In this document: in pieces, positions 1 through 9,465 of the stretch
How the letters are laid out: the number at the start of each line of letters is the position of its first letter
Position numbering within the stretch: position 1 is the first letter of the stretch
Source of the DNA: an uncultured Clostridia bacterium
GTDB taxonomy: Bacteria > Bacillota > Clostridia > Oscillospirales > Ruminococcaceae
Direction: 5' to 3'
NCBI GenBank assembly: GCA_947168885.1
Contig: CAMVNQ010000004.1
Location: 1-64,000 of the forward strand
Length of the DNA stretch: 64,000 bases
Notes under the pieces: generated by a model
Told to the model about the DNA's origin: nothing
Database searches by the model: none
The model's input: the letters and a program-made list of their open reading frames with translations, nothing else
Translations under genes and position numbers: made by a program

Positions 1-1
1 A

Positions 2-330
2 CCCGCCGCTTCACCGTTCGAGTCACTTAATCAACCCAAGGAAAAATCCGAGCCGCAGAAGAACCCCGAGCTCGGAAAAATACTCGAAAATTCGGACAAT
101 ATCAAGCCCGCCGCTTCGCCGTTCGAGTCACTCAATCAACCCAAGGAAAAATCCGAGCCGCAGAAGAACCCCGAGCTCGGAAAAATACTCGAAAATTCGG
201 ACAATATCAAGCCCGCCGCTTCGCCGTTCGAGTCACTCAATCAACCCAAGGAAAAATCCGAGCCGCAGAAGAACCCCGAGCTCGGAAAAATACTCGAAAA
301 TTCGGACAATATAAAACCCGCCGCTTCACC
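2..330 (+). repeat. 105-bp in-frame tandem repeat
   Basis: Three complete 105-bp units begin at 2, 107 and 212, and a fourth diverging copy begins at 317. The units are almost identical. Because 105 is a multiple of three, each encodes the same 35-residue stretch, starting PAASPFESLNQPKEKSEP and ending NSDNIK. The fourth copy degenerates into short PETIQ-type pentapeptide repeats. The array runs off the left edge of the window, so the copy number is unknown. Near-identity at DNA level points to recent expansion or homogenisation. Confidence 0.95.
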
Positions 331-3300
331 GTTCCCGTCTCTTAACGAACCGGGAACCGATCAGGCAGAAAAAAAGCCGGAGACTATTCAGCCGGAGACT
401 ATACAGCCGGTGACTATTCAGCCCGAAACCGTTCAATCCGATGCTGTTCAGCCGAAATCTCCCGAACCGGCACCGGAGCCTGAAAAGGTTTCCGAACCGG
501 TCAAGAATGACAGGTTCCCCGAACCCGTCAAAGTTTCGGAGATAGATGAAATAATCGACAGCTTCGGTTCCTCTTCCGCGCACTCGGATGCGGCTCCGGA
601 AAGCACCGGAACAGGCAAGGAACTCGATAGTATAATCGACAATATAAATCCGTCCATAGCTGCTCCGGACAACGAGGCTGATACCGAGTCTGAACCCGAG
701 CCCGAGCCGGATCAGTATGCTTCTGTACGACCTGCGCCGCAGCGCCTTGAGCGTCTCGACACGCCGACCGCGCCGCAGCGTTCTTCAGCGGAGGATAATC
801 CTTTCCGCCGTACACCGCCTCCGCCGCCCGTTCCCTCTGCACAGAGCAGTTCTGCCCCCGCTAAACCGGTAAAGAAAAAGAGCGGAAAGAAGGGCATCAT
901 TATCGGTGCCGCAGCCGCAGCAGTAGTTCTTGGAGGCGTGGGAACAGGTTATTTCGGCTTCCACAACGACATAACAAGAATGACCATGGGCGACAAGGAA
1001 TACGCCCGCATGATAAGCCGCCAGGCAATAAAGGATATTATCCCGGCCGACGGAACATCCGACAGATTCGCAGGCTACGCATTAACCGGACTTACAGGTC
1101 TCGGCACAGCCGGAGAAGCTTCTTTACCCGATCTCGTATCAAAAACAGGTGCGCTAAACAACATCTTTGACGTTGTTCCGGCAGGGAAAGCGCTTACCCT
1201 TGAAGCGTCGCTTAAAGTAAAGCTCGGCGAATGTGCTTCTATCGACAGTGAATCGGCACAGAAAGTTGCCGAAACTCTCGGAAACACCAAAATAACCGCC
1301 AAGCTCGTGAACGGCGACACCGATATGATCTCCGTAGGTATAAATGCCCCGGACGGCAAGAGCGGCTCCGCGGACATATACTGCAAGGGAAGCGACATTG
1401 TTGTGGCATTCCCGGGCATAACCGACAAGACAGTAAAATTCACTAAGGACGAACTCGGCGGTGCGCCGGCAAGCTTTGACCGCAGTTCGTTCAAGAAGTT
1501 CTGCAGCGACGCGGCAAAGATATTCTTTGACGGCTTTGAAAGCGCAGAGATGTCTTTCGGCAAGGGCGTTGAGCAGACGCAGGACTTCACCTGCGGCAAA
1601 ACCGAGCTCTCCGCTAAAACATCCGGAAGCGAGATAAAAGTGACGTTCACCGCGGCACAGGTCAGCACAATCCTCGGAAAGATCAAGGATCTTCTCGCGG
1701 CAAGCCCCGATGCAGCGAACACACTCAACGGCTGCTTCATGATGTTCGGTATAAACGTGAATGAGGCTCTCGATTCCCTCGCAGACGGAAGCACAACACT
1801 CACTGCCCGTCATCTTACCGACGTACATAACAATATCCTTGCGACCTGCATCTCCTTTGACCGTGCGGACGGCACGACTGTCGCCGAGCTCAGGAACACG
1901 AAGCAGGACGGGCTCGAAATATCGACTCTCTCTTATAAAGATGTATCTGTCGGGTTCGCGAAGAAAGTAAGAGTCGGCTCCGACGGCAACGCTTATATCA
2001 CTATAAATTCGGGCAGCGGCAATACCGCATTCGAGATCGAATATACCGGCTCAAAGAAAAAGGAGTTTCTCGGCTCAGATGTGCTTGTAGGAAAGTATAT
2101 CATCAAGCCCGCCGAAGGCAGCACGATCGCCGAAAATATGAAAGGCTCCCCCTCTGTCGCTATCATCGGCGGCAGCGATCTCCCCGCCGAGCTTGGCAAG
2201 CTCACACTCACTTATGAGAGCACAGTCACCGGTAGCACTCACACCGTATCCTTCGATTTATCGGCAGGAAATATCGGTTCGTTTGGATTTAATGTCAAAG
2301 CCGACGTAAAGAGCGAAAGTGCAGCAATGCCCGACACGTCCGCCGCGATCAGCGGAAAGGACAGCAAGGCTGCGTCCGGTGTCATCGAAGAAGCGATGGC
2401 GTGGCTCGCAGGTGAAGCCGCGGAAGTTGACGGCGGTAACGGAGTGGTTTCCAATCTCGTTGACTTCGACCCGAACAAGCGCTTCATCGAACATTACAGC
2501 GCATACGACGAGAACAGCCGTGACAAGGCTTCGGAATATGCCGAAAAGATAAGTGCGAACCTCGCGGAGCATATCTCCGCAGCTATAGCCGCAAACAGCG
2601 AAGCAAGCGGTACGATAAAGATGTACTTCGTAAACGGCAAGTGCATGGTTATCGACCCCGCAGGCGTAGACGGCATCGACCTTGACCACCTTGGCTTAAG
2701 CTCTGTTTACGCTCTGGCCTATTATGACGGAACCGTTTCCGATACTATCATGGGCGTTACGGTCGTACTTACCGACAGCGCCGGTGATCTTCCCTCCGGT
2801 CTGCCCGATATAAGAGACTTCACTTACGGCGTTTATCCGTGGGGCGGAGGCAGTTATACCGGTGTGATAGGAAACTTTGTTGTCGGCACCTGCCCGATAC
2901 TTCCCGACGGTGAAGCTCCGGCGGACGTTATAGACAATGACGGCGACGGCGAGCCCGATACCGATACAGATACCGGAATTGACGAACCCGTTACGGACAC
3001 CGACGGTGACGGAGATGTTGACGAAAACGATGTGCCCGTTACAACGGCTCCCGCTGTGGTAACAACAAAGCCAGTCACAACCAAAACACCCGAAGAAACT
3101 ACAGTAACAAAGCCCGACACCGGCTCGTCCACCGACTTCGGCGCAATAAAGAAGAATCCCGAAATAGGCGACGTTGTCGGCGTATGGCAGGGCAAGAACG
3201 CTACCTACGCTATCTGCTCGAACTACATCATGACCCCGTACAGCGACGGTACGCTCAGCAACTCCGACTTCATGGTGCTCAAATCTACCAAGAACGGCTT

Positions 3301-3748
3301 CGACCTTTATGAAAAGGGCAAGACCAAGACCGGCTCATTAAGCTACAGCGCTAAGACCGACAGTATAAAGCTTGAGATCAACGGCAAGGAGACCATACTC
3401 GCCAAGAAGAAGTCCGGTACCAAGATGTCCTATATGGGCAACTGGACGCTCTATACCTACGAGGGTCTGACTTCGTCCGAATACTGCAAGGAGTATGACG
3501 ATACGGCAGACGGATTTGCTATGAACCTCTCGATAGGCGAGTTCTCCGCAGTCATCACGACTTCGAGGAAGTCCGAGATCTACACTCTCGGAAAGGTCAA
3601 GTCCGGAACCTGCAGACTTACATACAACTCGTGGACATATTTCGACGTGAAGTATGACGGATCCGGAAAGCTTACGCTTACACAGCACTACAGCGACAGC
3701 AGCGATACGCAGGAATTTGTATTCATAAAGGGCTCATATAAGTTCTGA
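2..3748 (+). CDS. large single-pass membrane protein with repeat-rich N-terminal region (5' end outside window)
   Basis: The frame is open to the window edge, giving 1,248 visible residues. The in-frame GTG at 410 lies inside a PETIQ-like repeat and is not the start. In order I see: 35-residue tandem repeats, Pro/Glu-rich low-complexity sequence, a basic KKKSGKKG stretch, and one Ala/Gly/Val-rich membrane segment (about nt 893-955). A long exported region follows. An Asp-rich linker (about nt 2930-3030) contains DTDGDGDVDENDV, which resembles a calcium-binding EF-loop or half a dockerin repeat. A Thr/Pro linker follows, then two lipocalin-like beta modules at the C-terminus. The basic cluster before the membrane segment suggests a cytoplasmic repeat region and an outside C-terminus. 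Function is unknown; a sensing or envelope role is inference. Confidence 0.85.
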   Translation, partial: PAASPFESLNQPKEKSEPQKNPELGKILENSDNIKPAASPFESLNQPKEKSEPQKNPELGKILENSDNIKPAASPFESLNQPKEKSEPQKNPELGKILENSDNIKPAASPFPSLNEPGTDQAEKKPETIQPETIQPVTIQPETVQSDAVQPKSPEPAPEPEKVSEPVKNDRFPEPVKVSEIDEIIDSFGSSSAHSDAAPESTGTGKELDSIIDNINPSIAAPDNEADTESEPEPEPDQYASVRPAPQRLERLDTPTAPQRSSAEDNPFRRTPPPPPVPSAQSSSAPAKPVKKKSGKKGIIIGAAAAAVVLGGVGTGYFGFHNDITRMTMGDKEYARMISRQAIKDIIPADGTSDRFAGYALTGLTGLGTAGEASLPDLVSKTGALNNIFDVVPAGKALTLEASLKVKLGECASIDSESAQKVAETLGNTKITAKLVNGDTDMISVGINAPDGKSGSADIYCKGSDIVVAFPGITDKTVKFTKDELGGAPASFDRSSFKKFCSDAAKIFFDGFESAEMSFGKGVEQTQDFTCGKTELSAKTSGSEIKVTFTAAQVSTILGKIKDLLAASPDAANTLNGCFMMFGINVNEALDSLADGSTTLTARHLTDVHNNILATCISFDRADGTTVAELRNTKQDGLEISTLSYKDVSVGFAKKVRVGSDGNAYITINSGSGNTAFEIEYTGSKKKEFLGSDVLVGKYIIKPAEGSTIAENMKGSPSVAIIGGSDLPAELGKLTLTYESTVTGSTHTVSFDLSAGNIGSFGFNVKADVKSESAAMPDTSAAISGKDSKAASGVIEEAMAWLAGEAAEVDGGNGVVSNLVDFDPNKRFIEHYSAYDENSRDKASEYAEKISANLAEHISAAIAANSEASGTIKMYFVNGKCMVIDPAGVDGIDLDHLGLSSVYALAYYDGTVSDTIMGVTVVLTDSAGDLPSGLPDIRDFTYGVYPWGGGSYTGVIGNFVVGTCPILPDGEAPADVIDNDGDGEPDTDTDTGIDEPVTDTDGDGDVDENDVPVTTAPAVVTTKPVTTKTPEETTVTKPDTGSSTDFGAIKKNPEIGDVVGVWQGKNATYAICSNYIMTPYSDGTLSNSDFMVLKSTKNGFDLYEKGKTKTGSLSYSAKTDSIKLEINGKETILAKKKSGTKMSYMGNWTLYTYEGLTSSEYCKEYDDTADGFAMNLSIGEFSAVITTSRKSEIYTLGKVKSGTCRLTYNSWTYFDVKYDGSGKLTLTQHYSDSSDTQEFVFIKGSYKF

Positions 3749-3764
3749 TAAGCTCTTGAAACGT

Positions 3765-3796
3765 GTTTTCCCCCGCCCTCTCCGGTGGGGGAAAAC
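3765..3796 (+). terminator. intrinsic terminator-like hairpin after the repeat protein
   Basis: A 13-bp stem (GTTTTCCCCCGCC / GGTGGGGGAAAAC, one G-T pair) with a 6-nt loop lies 17 nt after the stop codon. The tail is A/T-rich rather than a pure T-run, so termination may be partial. Confidence 0.65.
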
Positions 3797-3825
3797 ATAT
3801 CTATATTGATCGCAGGAGGCATTAA

Positions 3826-5355
3826 ATGCGGCTTACCGTAACGAATGAACAGATGAAAGCGGCGGAATCGAACGCCGATAAAAACGGAATATCATACATG
3901 AAACTAATGAGAAATGCGGGCGAAGCGTGTTTTTCGCGTATCTCAAAGATACTCGGCGGCGTTGAGGAAAAAACCTTCGTCGTCCTCTCCGGCCGCGGAA
4001 ACAACGGCGGTGACGGCATTGTTTTAGCAAATATGCTCACGGAAGCGCGCGCGGTCGTTATCCTCGTTTTCGTGCAGGATCTTCCAAAGTCCGACACTGC
4101 CCGCCAGTGCTATTCAATGTACGAAAAAGTGGTAAAATCCACGCTCTATGTTCACCGACAGGACGCGGTCAAGCGCGCGATAGGGAACTGCGACGCGGTG
4201 ATAGACTGCGTTTTCGGTACTGGCTTCCACGGCGAGCTTGAAGAAAACCTTGCTGATCTGTTCACTTTTGTCCGGGAGGGCTGCCCCGGAGTGAAGATCT
4301 CCGTAGATGTCCCGAGCGGCATCAACAGCGATACCGGCGAAATAGCGAACGGCGCGTTCTCGCCCGACTATACAATAGTTCTCGGCGCGATGAAGAAGGG
4401 GCTTTACTCCCACCCCGCTTATGAAAGCTGCGGGAATATAATGCTCGCGGATATAGGCATACCTGCGGACTGTTATGAAGCCTGCGAAGCCGCGCTCACC
4501 GACGATGTTCTTCGTGAGTTTCTCCCCGAACGTAAAAGTGTCTCGAACAAGGGGACATACGGCCGAATGCTCAACATCAGCGGAAGCGCATTCTATACCG
4601 GCGCGGCTCTGCTCTCGACAGACGGCGCACTGCGTATGGGCGTCGGACTCTGCACTCTCGCGACACCGACCCGCGTTATCAACGCTATTGCGACGGCAGT
4701 CCCGGAAACGACTTATCTACCGCTTGAACAGGATTTCGACGGCTTCATAAACGACAATTCCGTCAATACGGTCATGGTCGCGCTTGAAAACAATAAATAC
4801 GACGCGATACTGCTGGGCTGCGGGCTCGGCGACCGCAAGACCACTGCGGAGCTGACAGGAATCGTCATTAAAAACGCAGATTGTCCGATAATTATCGATG
4901 CGGACGGTCTTAATTCCCTCGCGGGGAATATAAATGTACTGAAAGAAAGAAAGAAGGGCGTTGTCGTAACGCCGCACCCCGCGGAATTTTCGAGGATGAC
5001 GGACAAAACCATCGACGAGATACAGAGCGACCGCCTCGGCGCGGCAAAAGCTTTCGCGAAGGAATACGGCTGCATAACCGTGCTCAAGGGCGTGAATACA
5101 GTCATAGCCGCCCCCGACGGTCAGGCATTCGTTAATACCACCGGAAACGCCGGACTTGCGACCGGCGGAAGCGGAGATGTACTCGCCGGTATGATAGCTT
5201 CGCTGACTGCACAGGGCACAGATACGTTTTATGCGGCAGCTCTTGGCGTTTACCTCCACGGTCTTGCAGCGGATAAACTTGCTCAGAACATGGGACTCGC
5301 GGGGATACTTCCGCGCGATATACCAACGGTACTGCCGGAAATAATCAGACAGTAA
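3826..5355 (+). CDS. nnr: bifunctional NAD(P)H-hydrate epimerase / ADP-dependent (S)-NAD(P)H-hydrate dehydratase
   Basis: This 509-residue protein has the usual fused arrangement. An N-terminal YjeF_N epimerase domain (about 1-215) carries the nucleotide-binding NNGGDG motif at residues 59-64. A C-terminal ribokinase-like dehydratase domain (about 225-509) ends with the ATGGSGDVLAG motif. Together the domains epimerise and dehydrate damaged hydrated NADH and NADPH, a cytosolic metabolite-repair activity. AGGAGG precedes the ATG by a normal spacing. It appears to be a single-gene unit between two hairpins. Length and motifs match the family. Confidence 0.95.
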   Translation: MRLTVTNEQMKAAESNADKNGISYMKLMRNAGEACFSRISKILGGVEEKTFVVLSGRGNNGGDGIVLANMLTEARAVVILVFVQDLPKSDTARQCYSMYEKVVKSTLYVHRQDAVKRAIGNCDAVIDCVFGTGFHGELEENLADLFTFVREGCPGVKISVDVPSGINSDTGEIANGAFSPDYTIVLGAMKKGLYSHPAYESCGNIMLADIGIPADCYEACEAALTDDVLREFLPERKSVSNKGTYGRMLNISGSAFYTGAALLSTDGALRMGVGLCTLATPTRVINAIATAVPETTYLPLEQDFDGFINDNSVNTVMVALENNKYDAILLGCGLGDRKTTAELTGIVIKNADCPIIIDADGLNSLAGNINVLKERKKGVVVTPHPAEFSRMTDKTIDEIQSDRLGAAKAFAKEYGCITVLKGVNTVIAAPDGQAFVNTTGNAGLATGGSGDVLAGMIASLTAQGTDTFYAAALGVYLHGLAADKLAQNMGLAGILPRDIPTVLPEIIRQ

Positions 5356-5430
5356 GCTGCGGCATCCGTACGACGAGCAGAATGGTTCGTAACACCGCAA
5401 AGATACGGCGCACGAAAAAAGCAAATCAAA

Positions 5431-5471
5431 CACCCTTTTCTTTCTTAACGAACAGAAAAGGGTGATTTTTT
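5431..5471 (+). terminator. terminator hairpin overlapping the next gene's ribosome site
   Basis: An 11-bp perfect stem (CACCCTTTTCT at 5431-5441, AGAAAAGGGTG at 5454-5464) is followed by A and six T. It fits an intrinsic terminator for nnr. The 3' arm also contains the only Shine-Dalgarno-like AAGGGTG for the lipoprotein gene that follows, and the T-run runs into that gene's TTG start. The hairpin could therefore both end nnr transcripts and hold back lipoprotein translation on read-through RNA. Confidence 0.75.
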
Positions 5472-6006
5472 GAAAAAGATAGTATTACTTGCAGTCCCTG
5501 CACTCCTTGCGCTCTCCGCTTGCAGTCAGGCTCCGACAGCTTCATCTGTCGCGCTGCCGGACATACCGTTCAGAGCCGATGCGAAACTGTCATACAACAG
5601 CATCGGATTTTCAGCAGAGATAACACGCACAGCTGCCGGAAAATGGGAACTCACAGTAACAGAGCCGTACCCGCTTGAAGGACTGAAAACCGAGCTCTGC
5701 GGGGATGAGACACGGGTCACGATGTATGGGCTCGAAGCGTCGGCGGACACCGGTGATAACGCCGTGAGTGCCGCGAAAGCGATAGCCTCGGCTTATGACG
5801 CAGCGGTGAAGTCGTCCGGCTCGTTCACGGCGACGGACGACGGATACACTATGTCAGGCACCTGCCCGCTCGGAGAGTTCAGTGTCGTTCTGGACAAAGA
5901 CGGGATCCCGCTCGCATTCTCATGCGATGCGGCAGACCTTTCCGTGGAGCTGTCCGGATTTGAGGAGCTTCCGAAAACGGAGATAGAGGCGGAGATAGTG
6001 GAGTAA
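5470..6006 (+). CDS. small lipoprotein of unknown function
   Basis: The product is 178 residues with a classic type II signal: a Lys pair, a hydrophobic stretch, and the lipobox LSAC with lipidated Cys at about residue 18. It should be anchored to the outer face of the membrane. The mature part has no motif I recognise; it is Ser/Thr/Asp-rich with predicted beta strands, as in many small clostridial lipoproteins. The start is TTG; no other start codon exists in frame before an upstream stop. The start and ribosome site sit in the terminator hairpin described at 5431. Confidence 0.8.
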   Translation: MKKIVLLAVPALLALSACSQAPTASSVALPDIPFRADAKLSYNSIGFSAEITRTAAGKWELTVTEPYPLEGLKTELCGDETRVTMYGLEASADTGDNAVSAAKAIASAYDAAVKSSGSFTATDDGYTMSGTCPLGEFSVVLDKDGIPLAFSCDAADLSVELSGFEELPKTEIEAEIVE

Positions 6007-6088
6007 GCGCTGACGCGCGCCTTAACAGGCAGTTTCGGGGCTGACGCCGCCCCGAACCCCGCGGCAGCGTAACGCTGCACCCAATAGC

Positions 6089-6124
6089 AAAAACGGTACT
6101 GCCGACCGACAGTACCGTTTTTTT
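6089..6124. terminator. bidirectional terminator, copy 1 of a duplicated stem
   Basis: A perfect 13-bp stem (AAAAACGGTACTG / CAGTACCGTTTTT) with an 8-nt loop and T-run sits between two convergent genes. It can end the lipoprotein transcript on plus and the anchored protein transcript on minus. The same stem recurs at 7268-7302. Confidence 0.9.
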
Positions 6125-6137
6125 ATTCAGTCTGAAA

Positions 6138-7103
6138 TTACTTTCTCTTCTTAGCGATCATTATGCCGCCGATAGCGAGAACTGCAACACCTGCAACAGC
6201 CGCAACGTCTGCGATACCTGTGTCAGGCGAGCCCTTGCTGCTGCCTGTGTCTGTAGCAGCGCCAACATCACCGGCAACCGGAATGTCTGTAACAGATGCT
6301 GTGATGTATGCTGCAGCAACCTTGAGGGTCTCTTTGAGCTGATCCATGCTTTCCTCGGGAAGCATAGAGATAAGTGTCTGTATTTCTTCGGTAGGAAGAG
6401 CTGTGATCGTGCTGACTGTGTCATGATCGGCAACGCCAAGCATAATAAGCAGTTCTTCGAGATCCTTTTCACTGAGGTTGGGAATTACACTCTGGCAGAT
6501 CATGTTAAGATCTTCGCTGCTGATAGAATCAAGTGCGTTTGCAATATCTACCGAGAATGTGCCAACGAGTTGTTGTAATTCTTCTTCGGGCATATTGGCA
6601 ATGATAGCCTCGATCTCCTCATCGGAAAGTGTGAAATCCGTAGGGATAAGCTCCTGAAGCTGTGCAAGATCTTCCTCGCTCATATCACCTAAAGCTTCTT
6701 CTACGAGATCGTTGACTTCGTCGTCGCTGAGTGTTTCGAGCTTAGCCTCTGCAACCCATGCTGTGAATTCAGCAAGATCATCGGGGCTCATAGAAGCGAT
6801 GAGGGTACCGAGATCCTCATCTCCGATAGTATCCATTTCAAAGCCGGCAAGAATTTCCTTTACGGATTCAAGACCGCCTAAAAATTCGGCTATCTCCTCA
6901 CGGCTCTTAACCTCTAAGACTGTTTTGATAAGTCCGCTTACCTGCTCCTGTGTCAATCCGCTTGCTGTTAATTCAGCGGTCACACTTTCAACTGCGGCTG
7001 TTTCTGCTTCCGTTGTTGCTTCGTCGGCATAAGCCATAACAGCAGCAGAAGACATCATAACTGCCGAAGCAAGGCAAGCCGCACCTATTTTCCTGAGTTT
7101 CAT
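6138..7103 (-). CDS. sortase-type cell-wall-anchored acidic repeat protein
   Basis: The 321-residue product has a Sec signal peptide cleaved near AYADEA (about residue 27). The mature region is acidic and helical, built from irregular repeats with cores such as LSDEE, MSEEDL and MPEEEL, each followed by a short amphipathic helix. The C-terminus has the order of a sortase substrate: SPDTG, about 20 hydrophobic residues, then KKRK. SPDTG is a variant of LPXTG of the kind seen in Ruminococcus-like bacteria. It is probably displayed on the wall, possibly as a helical stalk or binding module; the role is unknown. AGGAGG precedes the ATG. Terminators with identical stems flank the gene. Confidence 0.8.
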   Translation of the reverse strand: MKLRKIGAACLASAVMMSSAAVMAYADEATTEAETAAVESVTAELTASGLTQEQVSGLIKTVLEVKSREEIAEFLGGLESVKEILAGFEMDTIGDEDLGTLIASMSPDDLAEFTAWVAEAKLETLSDDEVNDLVEEALGDMSEEDLAQLQELIPTDFTLSDEEIEAIIANMPEEELQQLVGTFSVDIANALDSISSEDLNMICQSVIPNLSEKDLEELLIMLGVADHDTVSTITALPTEEIQTLISMLPEESMDQLKETLKVAAAYITASVTDIPVAGDVGAATDTGSSKGSPDTGIADVAAVAGVAVLAIGGIMIAKKRK

Positions 7104-7267
7104 AAGTAAATCCTCCTAAAGATTCATACCGGAATTAATCTGGTTAATTTATTTTAACTCTTTTAGCAAAATAAATCAATTATCTAAATGTGCAATTTAC
7201 ATCATAATATGCGCTTATTTTTGTGCATTACATACAACGCAATAATCGGTGCACTATATCCACTTAT

Positions 7268-7302
7268 CAAAAACGGTACTGCCTATCGACAGTACCGTTT
7301 TG
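7268..7302 (-). terminator. lysS terminator, copy 2 of a duplicated stem
   Basis: The stem ACGGTACTG / CAGTACCGT is identical to the one at 6089-6124, with a different loop centre. On the minus strand it is followed by TTTTTG, fitting transcription end for lysS. The remaining sequence between 7104 and 7388 holds the upstream region of the anchored protein gene; I see no clear gene there. Confidence 0.85.
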
Positions 7303-7388
7303 TTGTTTTGATAGTGCAGGCGAATGCCTGCCGCGGGTCCGGGCGGCGCGAGCCCGGGACTGCCTGTCAAGGCGCGCGTAGGCGCCGG

Positions 7389-8909
7389 TCACTTCTTCTC
7401 CGGTCTCATTGTGGGGAAGAGCAGTACATCGCGTATGGAGGCGCTGTCGGTAAGAAGCATGACAAGTCTGTCGAAGCCGAAGCCGAGACCGCCTGTAGGC
7501 GGGAGACCATATTCAAGCGCGGTAATGAAGTCATCATCTACCTGCGCATCGTTACCGCCCTGCGCACGCTTTGCTGCTACCTGTTTCTCGAAACGTCCGC
7601 GCTGGTCGATCGGGTCATTGAGCTCCGAGAATGCGTTTCCGAACTCGGTGCCGTTGATGAAGTACTCGAAACGCTCCGTAAACATCGGGTCGGAGGGCTT
7701 CCTTTTCGCGAGGGGCGAGTTCTCAACGGGGTAATCATAGATTATCGTGGGCTGAATGAGGTTTTCTTCGACAAACGTCTCAAAGAACGCAATAAGCACT
7801 TCGCCCTTTGTGGCGTTCTTGCTTTCAAGCTCAACGTGCTTGTCTGCGGCGGCTTTTCTCGCTGTCTCATCGTCCGTCCAGTCCGCAAAATCAACTCCCG
7901 CATACTTCTTTACCGCTTCGATCATGGTAAGACGCTCCCACGGCTTTCCGACCGCGATCTCCTTGCCCTGATAGGTAACAGTGTCCGTACCGCAGATCTT
8001 CTTCGCAACCGTACGGTAAAGATCCTCGATTATGTCCATCATGCCGAAGTAGTCGGTGTACGCCTGATACATTTCGATGGAAGTGAATTCGGGATTGTGC
8101 GTCGCGTCCATGCCCTCGTTGCGGAAAATACGTCCCACTTCATAAACGCGGTCGAAACCGCCGACGATAAGGCGCTTCAAATAAAGCTCAGTCTCTATGC
8201 GAAGGTACATATCTATATCGAGCGCGTTATGGTGTGTCTTGAACGGTCTTGCAGCCGCGCCTATCTCAAGCGGGAGAAGTATCGGTGTATCCACCTCGAT
8301 GTAGCCTATGCTGTCAAGGTAATTGCGTATCTCCTTGAGCACGAGCGAACGGGTAACAAAGGTATTCTTTATTTCGGGGTTCGCGATAAGGTCGAGGTAA
8401 CGCTTTCTGTAACGCTCTTCCTTGTCCTTTAAGCCGTGCCACTTCTCGGGCAGCGGAAGCAGGGACTTTGAGAGCAGCTTTATGCTCTTTGCGTGAACGG
8501 AGATCTCGCCGGTCTTGGTCTTGAAAACATAGCCGGTAACACCGACAATATCGCCGAGATCCCATGTCTTGAACTCGTCAAAGACATCCTTGCCAACCTC
8601 GTCTATGCGCACATAAATCTGCATTCTGTCGCTTCCGTCGCGTATATCGGCAAAGCTCGCCTTGCCCATTATACGGCGGCTCGTCATACGTCCGGCAATA
8701 GCGACGGTCTGTTCCTCAAGTGCATCGAAGTTGTCGCGGATATTCTTTGCGAGGTGTGTAACATCATACTTTGTGTTGACGTAGGGATCCTTGCCTTCCG
8801 CTTTGAGCTTGTTGAGCTTCTCGATCCTTATGCGGTGCTGCTCGGAAAGGTTCGCAAGCATCTCTTCTTCTGTCATCTCGACTTCTTCGTTCTTTATCTC
8901 ATCTGCCAT
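7389..8909 (-). CDS. lysS: lysyl-tRNA synthetase, class II
   Basis: The 506-residue enzyme charges tRNA-Lys with lysine. The N-terminal OB-fold anticodon-binding domain covers about residues 55-160. The catalytic domain shows class II motif 1 around the PILLP region, motif 2 in FRNEGMDATHNPEF, and motif 3 in GLGFGFDRLVMLLT near the C-terminus. Length is normal for LysS. AAAGGA precedes the ATG. It follows greA by 50 bp on the same strand, a pairing common in Firmicutes, and appears to be the last gene of the minus-strand cluster before the 7268-7302 terminator. Confidence 0.97.
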   Translation of the reverse strand: MADEIKNEEVEMTEEEMLANLSEQHRIRIEKLNKLKAEGKDPYVNTKYDVTHLAKNIRDNFDALEEQTVAIAGRMTSRRIMGKASFADIRDGSDRMQIYVRIDEVGKDVFDEFKTWDLGDIVGVTGYVFKTKTGEISVHAKSIKLLSKSLLPLPEKWHGLKDKEERYRKRYLDLIANPEIKNTFVTRSLVLKEIRNYLDSIGYIEVDTPILLPLEIGAAARPFKTHHNALDIDMYLRIETELYLKRLIVGGFDRVYEVGRIFRNEGMDATHNPEFTSIEMYQAYTDYFGMMDIIEDLYRTVAKKICGTDTVTYQGKEIAVGKPWERLTMIEAVKKYAGVDFADWTDDETARKAAADKHVELESKNATKGEVLIAFFETFVEENLIQPTIIYDYPVENSPLAKRKPSDPMFTERFEYFINGTEFGNAFSELNDPIDQRGRFEKQVAAKRAQGGNDAQVDDDFITALEYGLPPTGGLGFGFDRLVMLLTDSASIRDVLLFPTMRPEKK

Positions 8910-8959
8910 ATTCTGTACGTCCTTTTCTGTGTTATAAAAGCGGGACCGGATGCCCGTGC

Positions 8960-9436
8960 TTACTTTCCTATATCGAGTATCTCGAACTGGAGAATACCCG
9001 AGGGGGTCTCGACATCAACTATGTCGCCCTTCTTGTGACCGAGAAGAGCCCTTCCGATAGGAGACTCGTCCGAGATCTTTCCGGCCTTCACATCAACTTC
9101 CTTAGAACCGACGATGTGAAGCTCACGCTCTACATCCTCTTCTATATCCTTGACAATAACCTTGTTACCGTGCTGAACGTGCTCGGTGGAAAGGCTTTCC
9201 TCATCGATGACTTTAACGTTCTTGAGGGTCGCTTCGATCTCCGCGATACGCGCTTCGATTATACCCTGTTCGTTCTTCGCCTCATCGTACTCAGAGTTTT
9301 CTGAAAGGTCTCCGAATGAGAGTGCAACCTTGATCTTTTCGGCTATGTCCTTTCTCTTGACGGTCTTGAGGTTTTCGAGCTCGGCTTCGAGCGCGTTAAG
9401 ACCTTCCTGTGTTAATACTGTCTGTTTTGCAGCCAT
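8960..9436 (-). CDS. greA: transcription elongation factor GreA
   Basis: The 158-residue protein has the GreA N-terminal coiled coil with the acidic tip ([16 protein letters not shown], about residues 40-55), followed by the C-terminal FKBP-like globular domain ending EILDIGK. GreA enters the secondary channel of stalled RNA polymerase and stimulates transcript cleavage by the polymerase. AAAGGA lies upstream of the ATG. It sits between the S41 protein gene and lysS, all on minus. Confidence 0.97.
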   Translation of the reverse strand: MAAKQTVLTQEGLNALEAELENLKTVKRKDIAEKIKVALSFGDLSENSEYDEAKNEQGIIEARIAEIEATLKNVKVIDEESLSTEHVQHGNKVIVKDIEEDVERELHIVGSKEVDVKAGKISDESPIGRALLGHKKGDIVDVETPSGILQFEILDIGK

Positions 9437-9465
9437 AATAGTGTTCCTTTCTGTTTATATGAGTT

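Noticed and set aside
410-3748. GTG at 410 as the start of the first protein
   Set aside because: The frame is open and repeat-coding back to the window edge, so the GTG is an internal Val codon.
7188-8432. A 414-codon frame opposite lysS
   Set aside because: It lies antisense to lysS, starts inside an intergenic terminator region and has no family resemblance.
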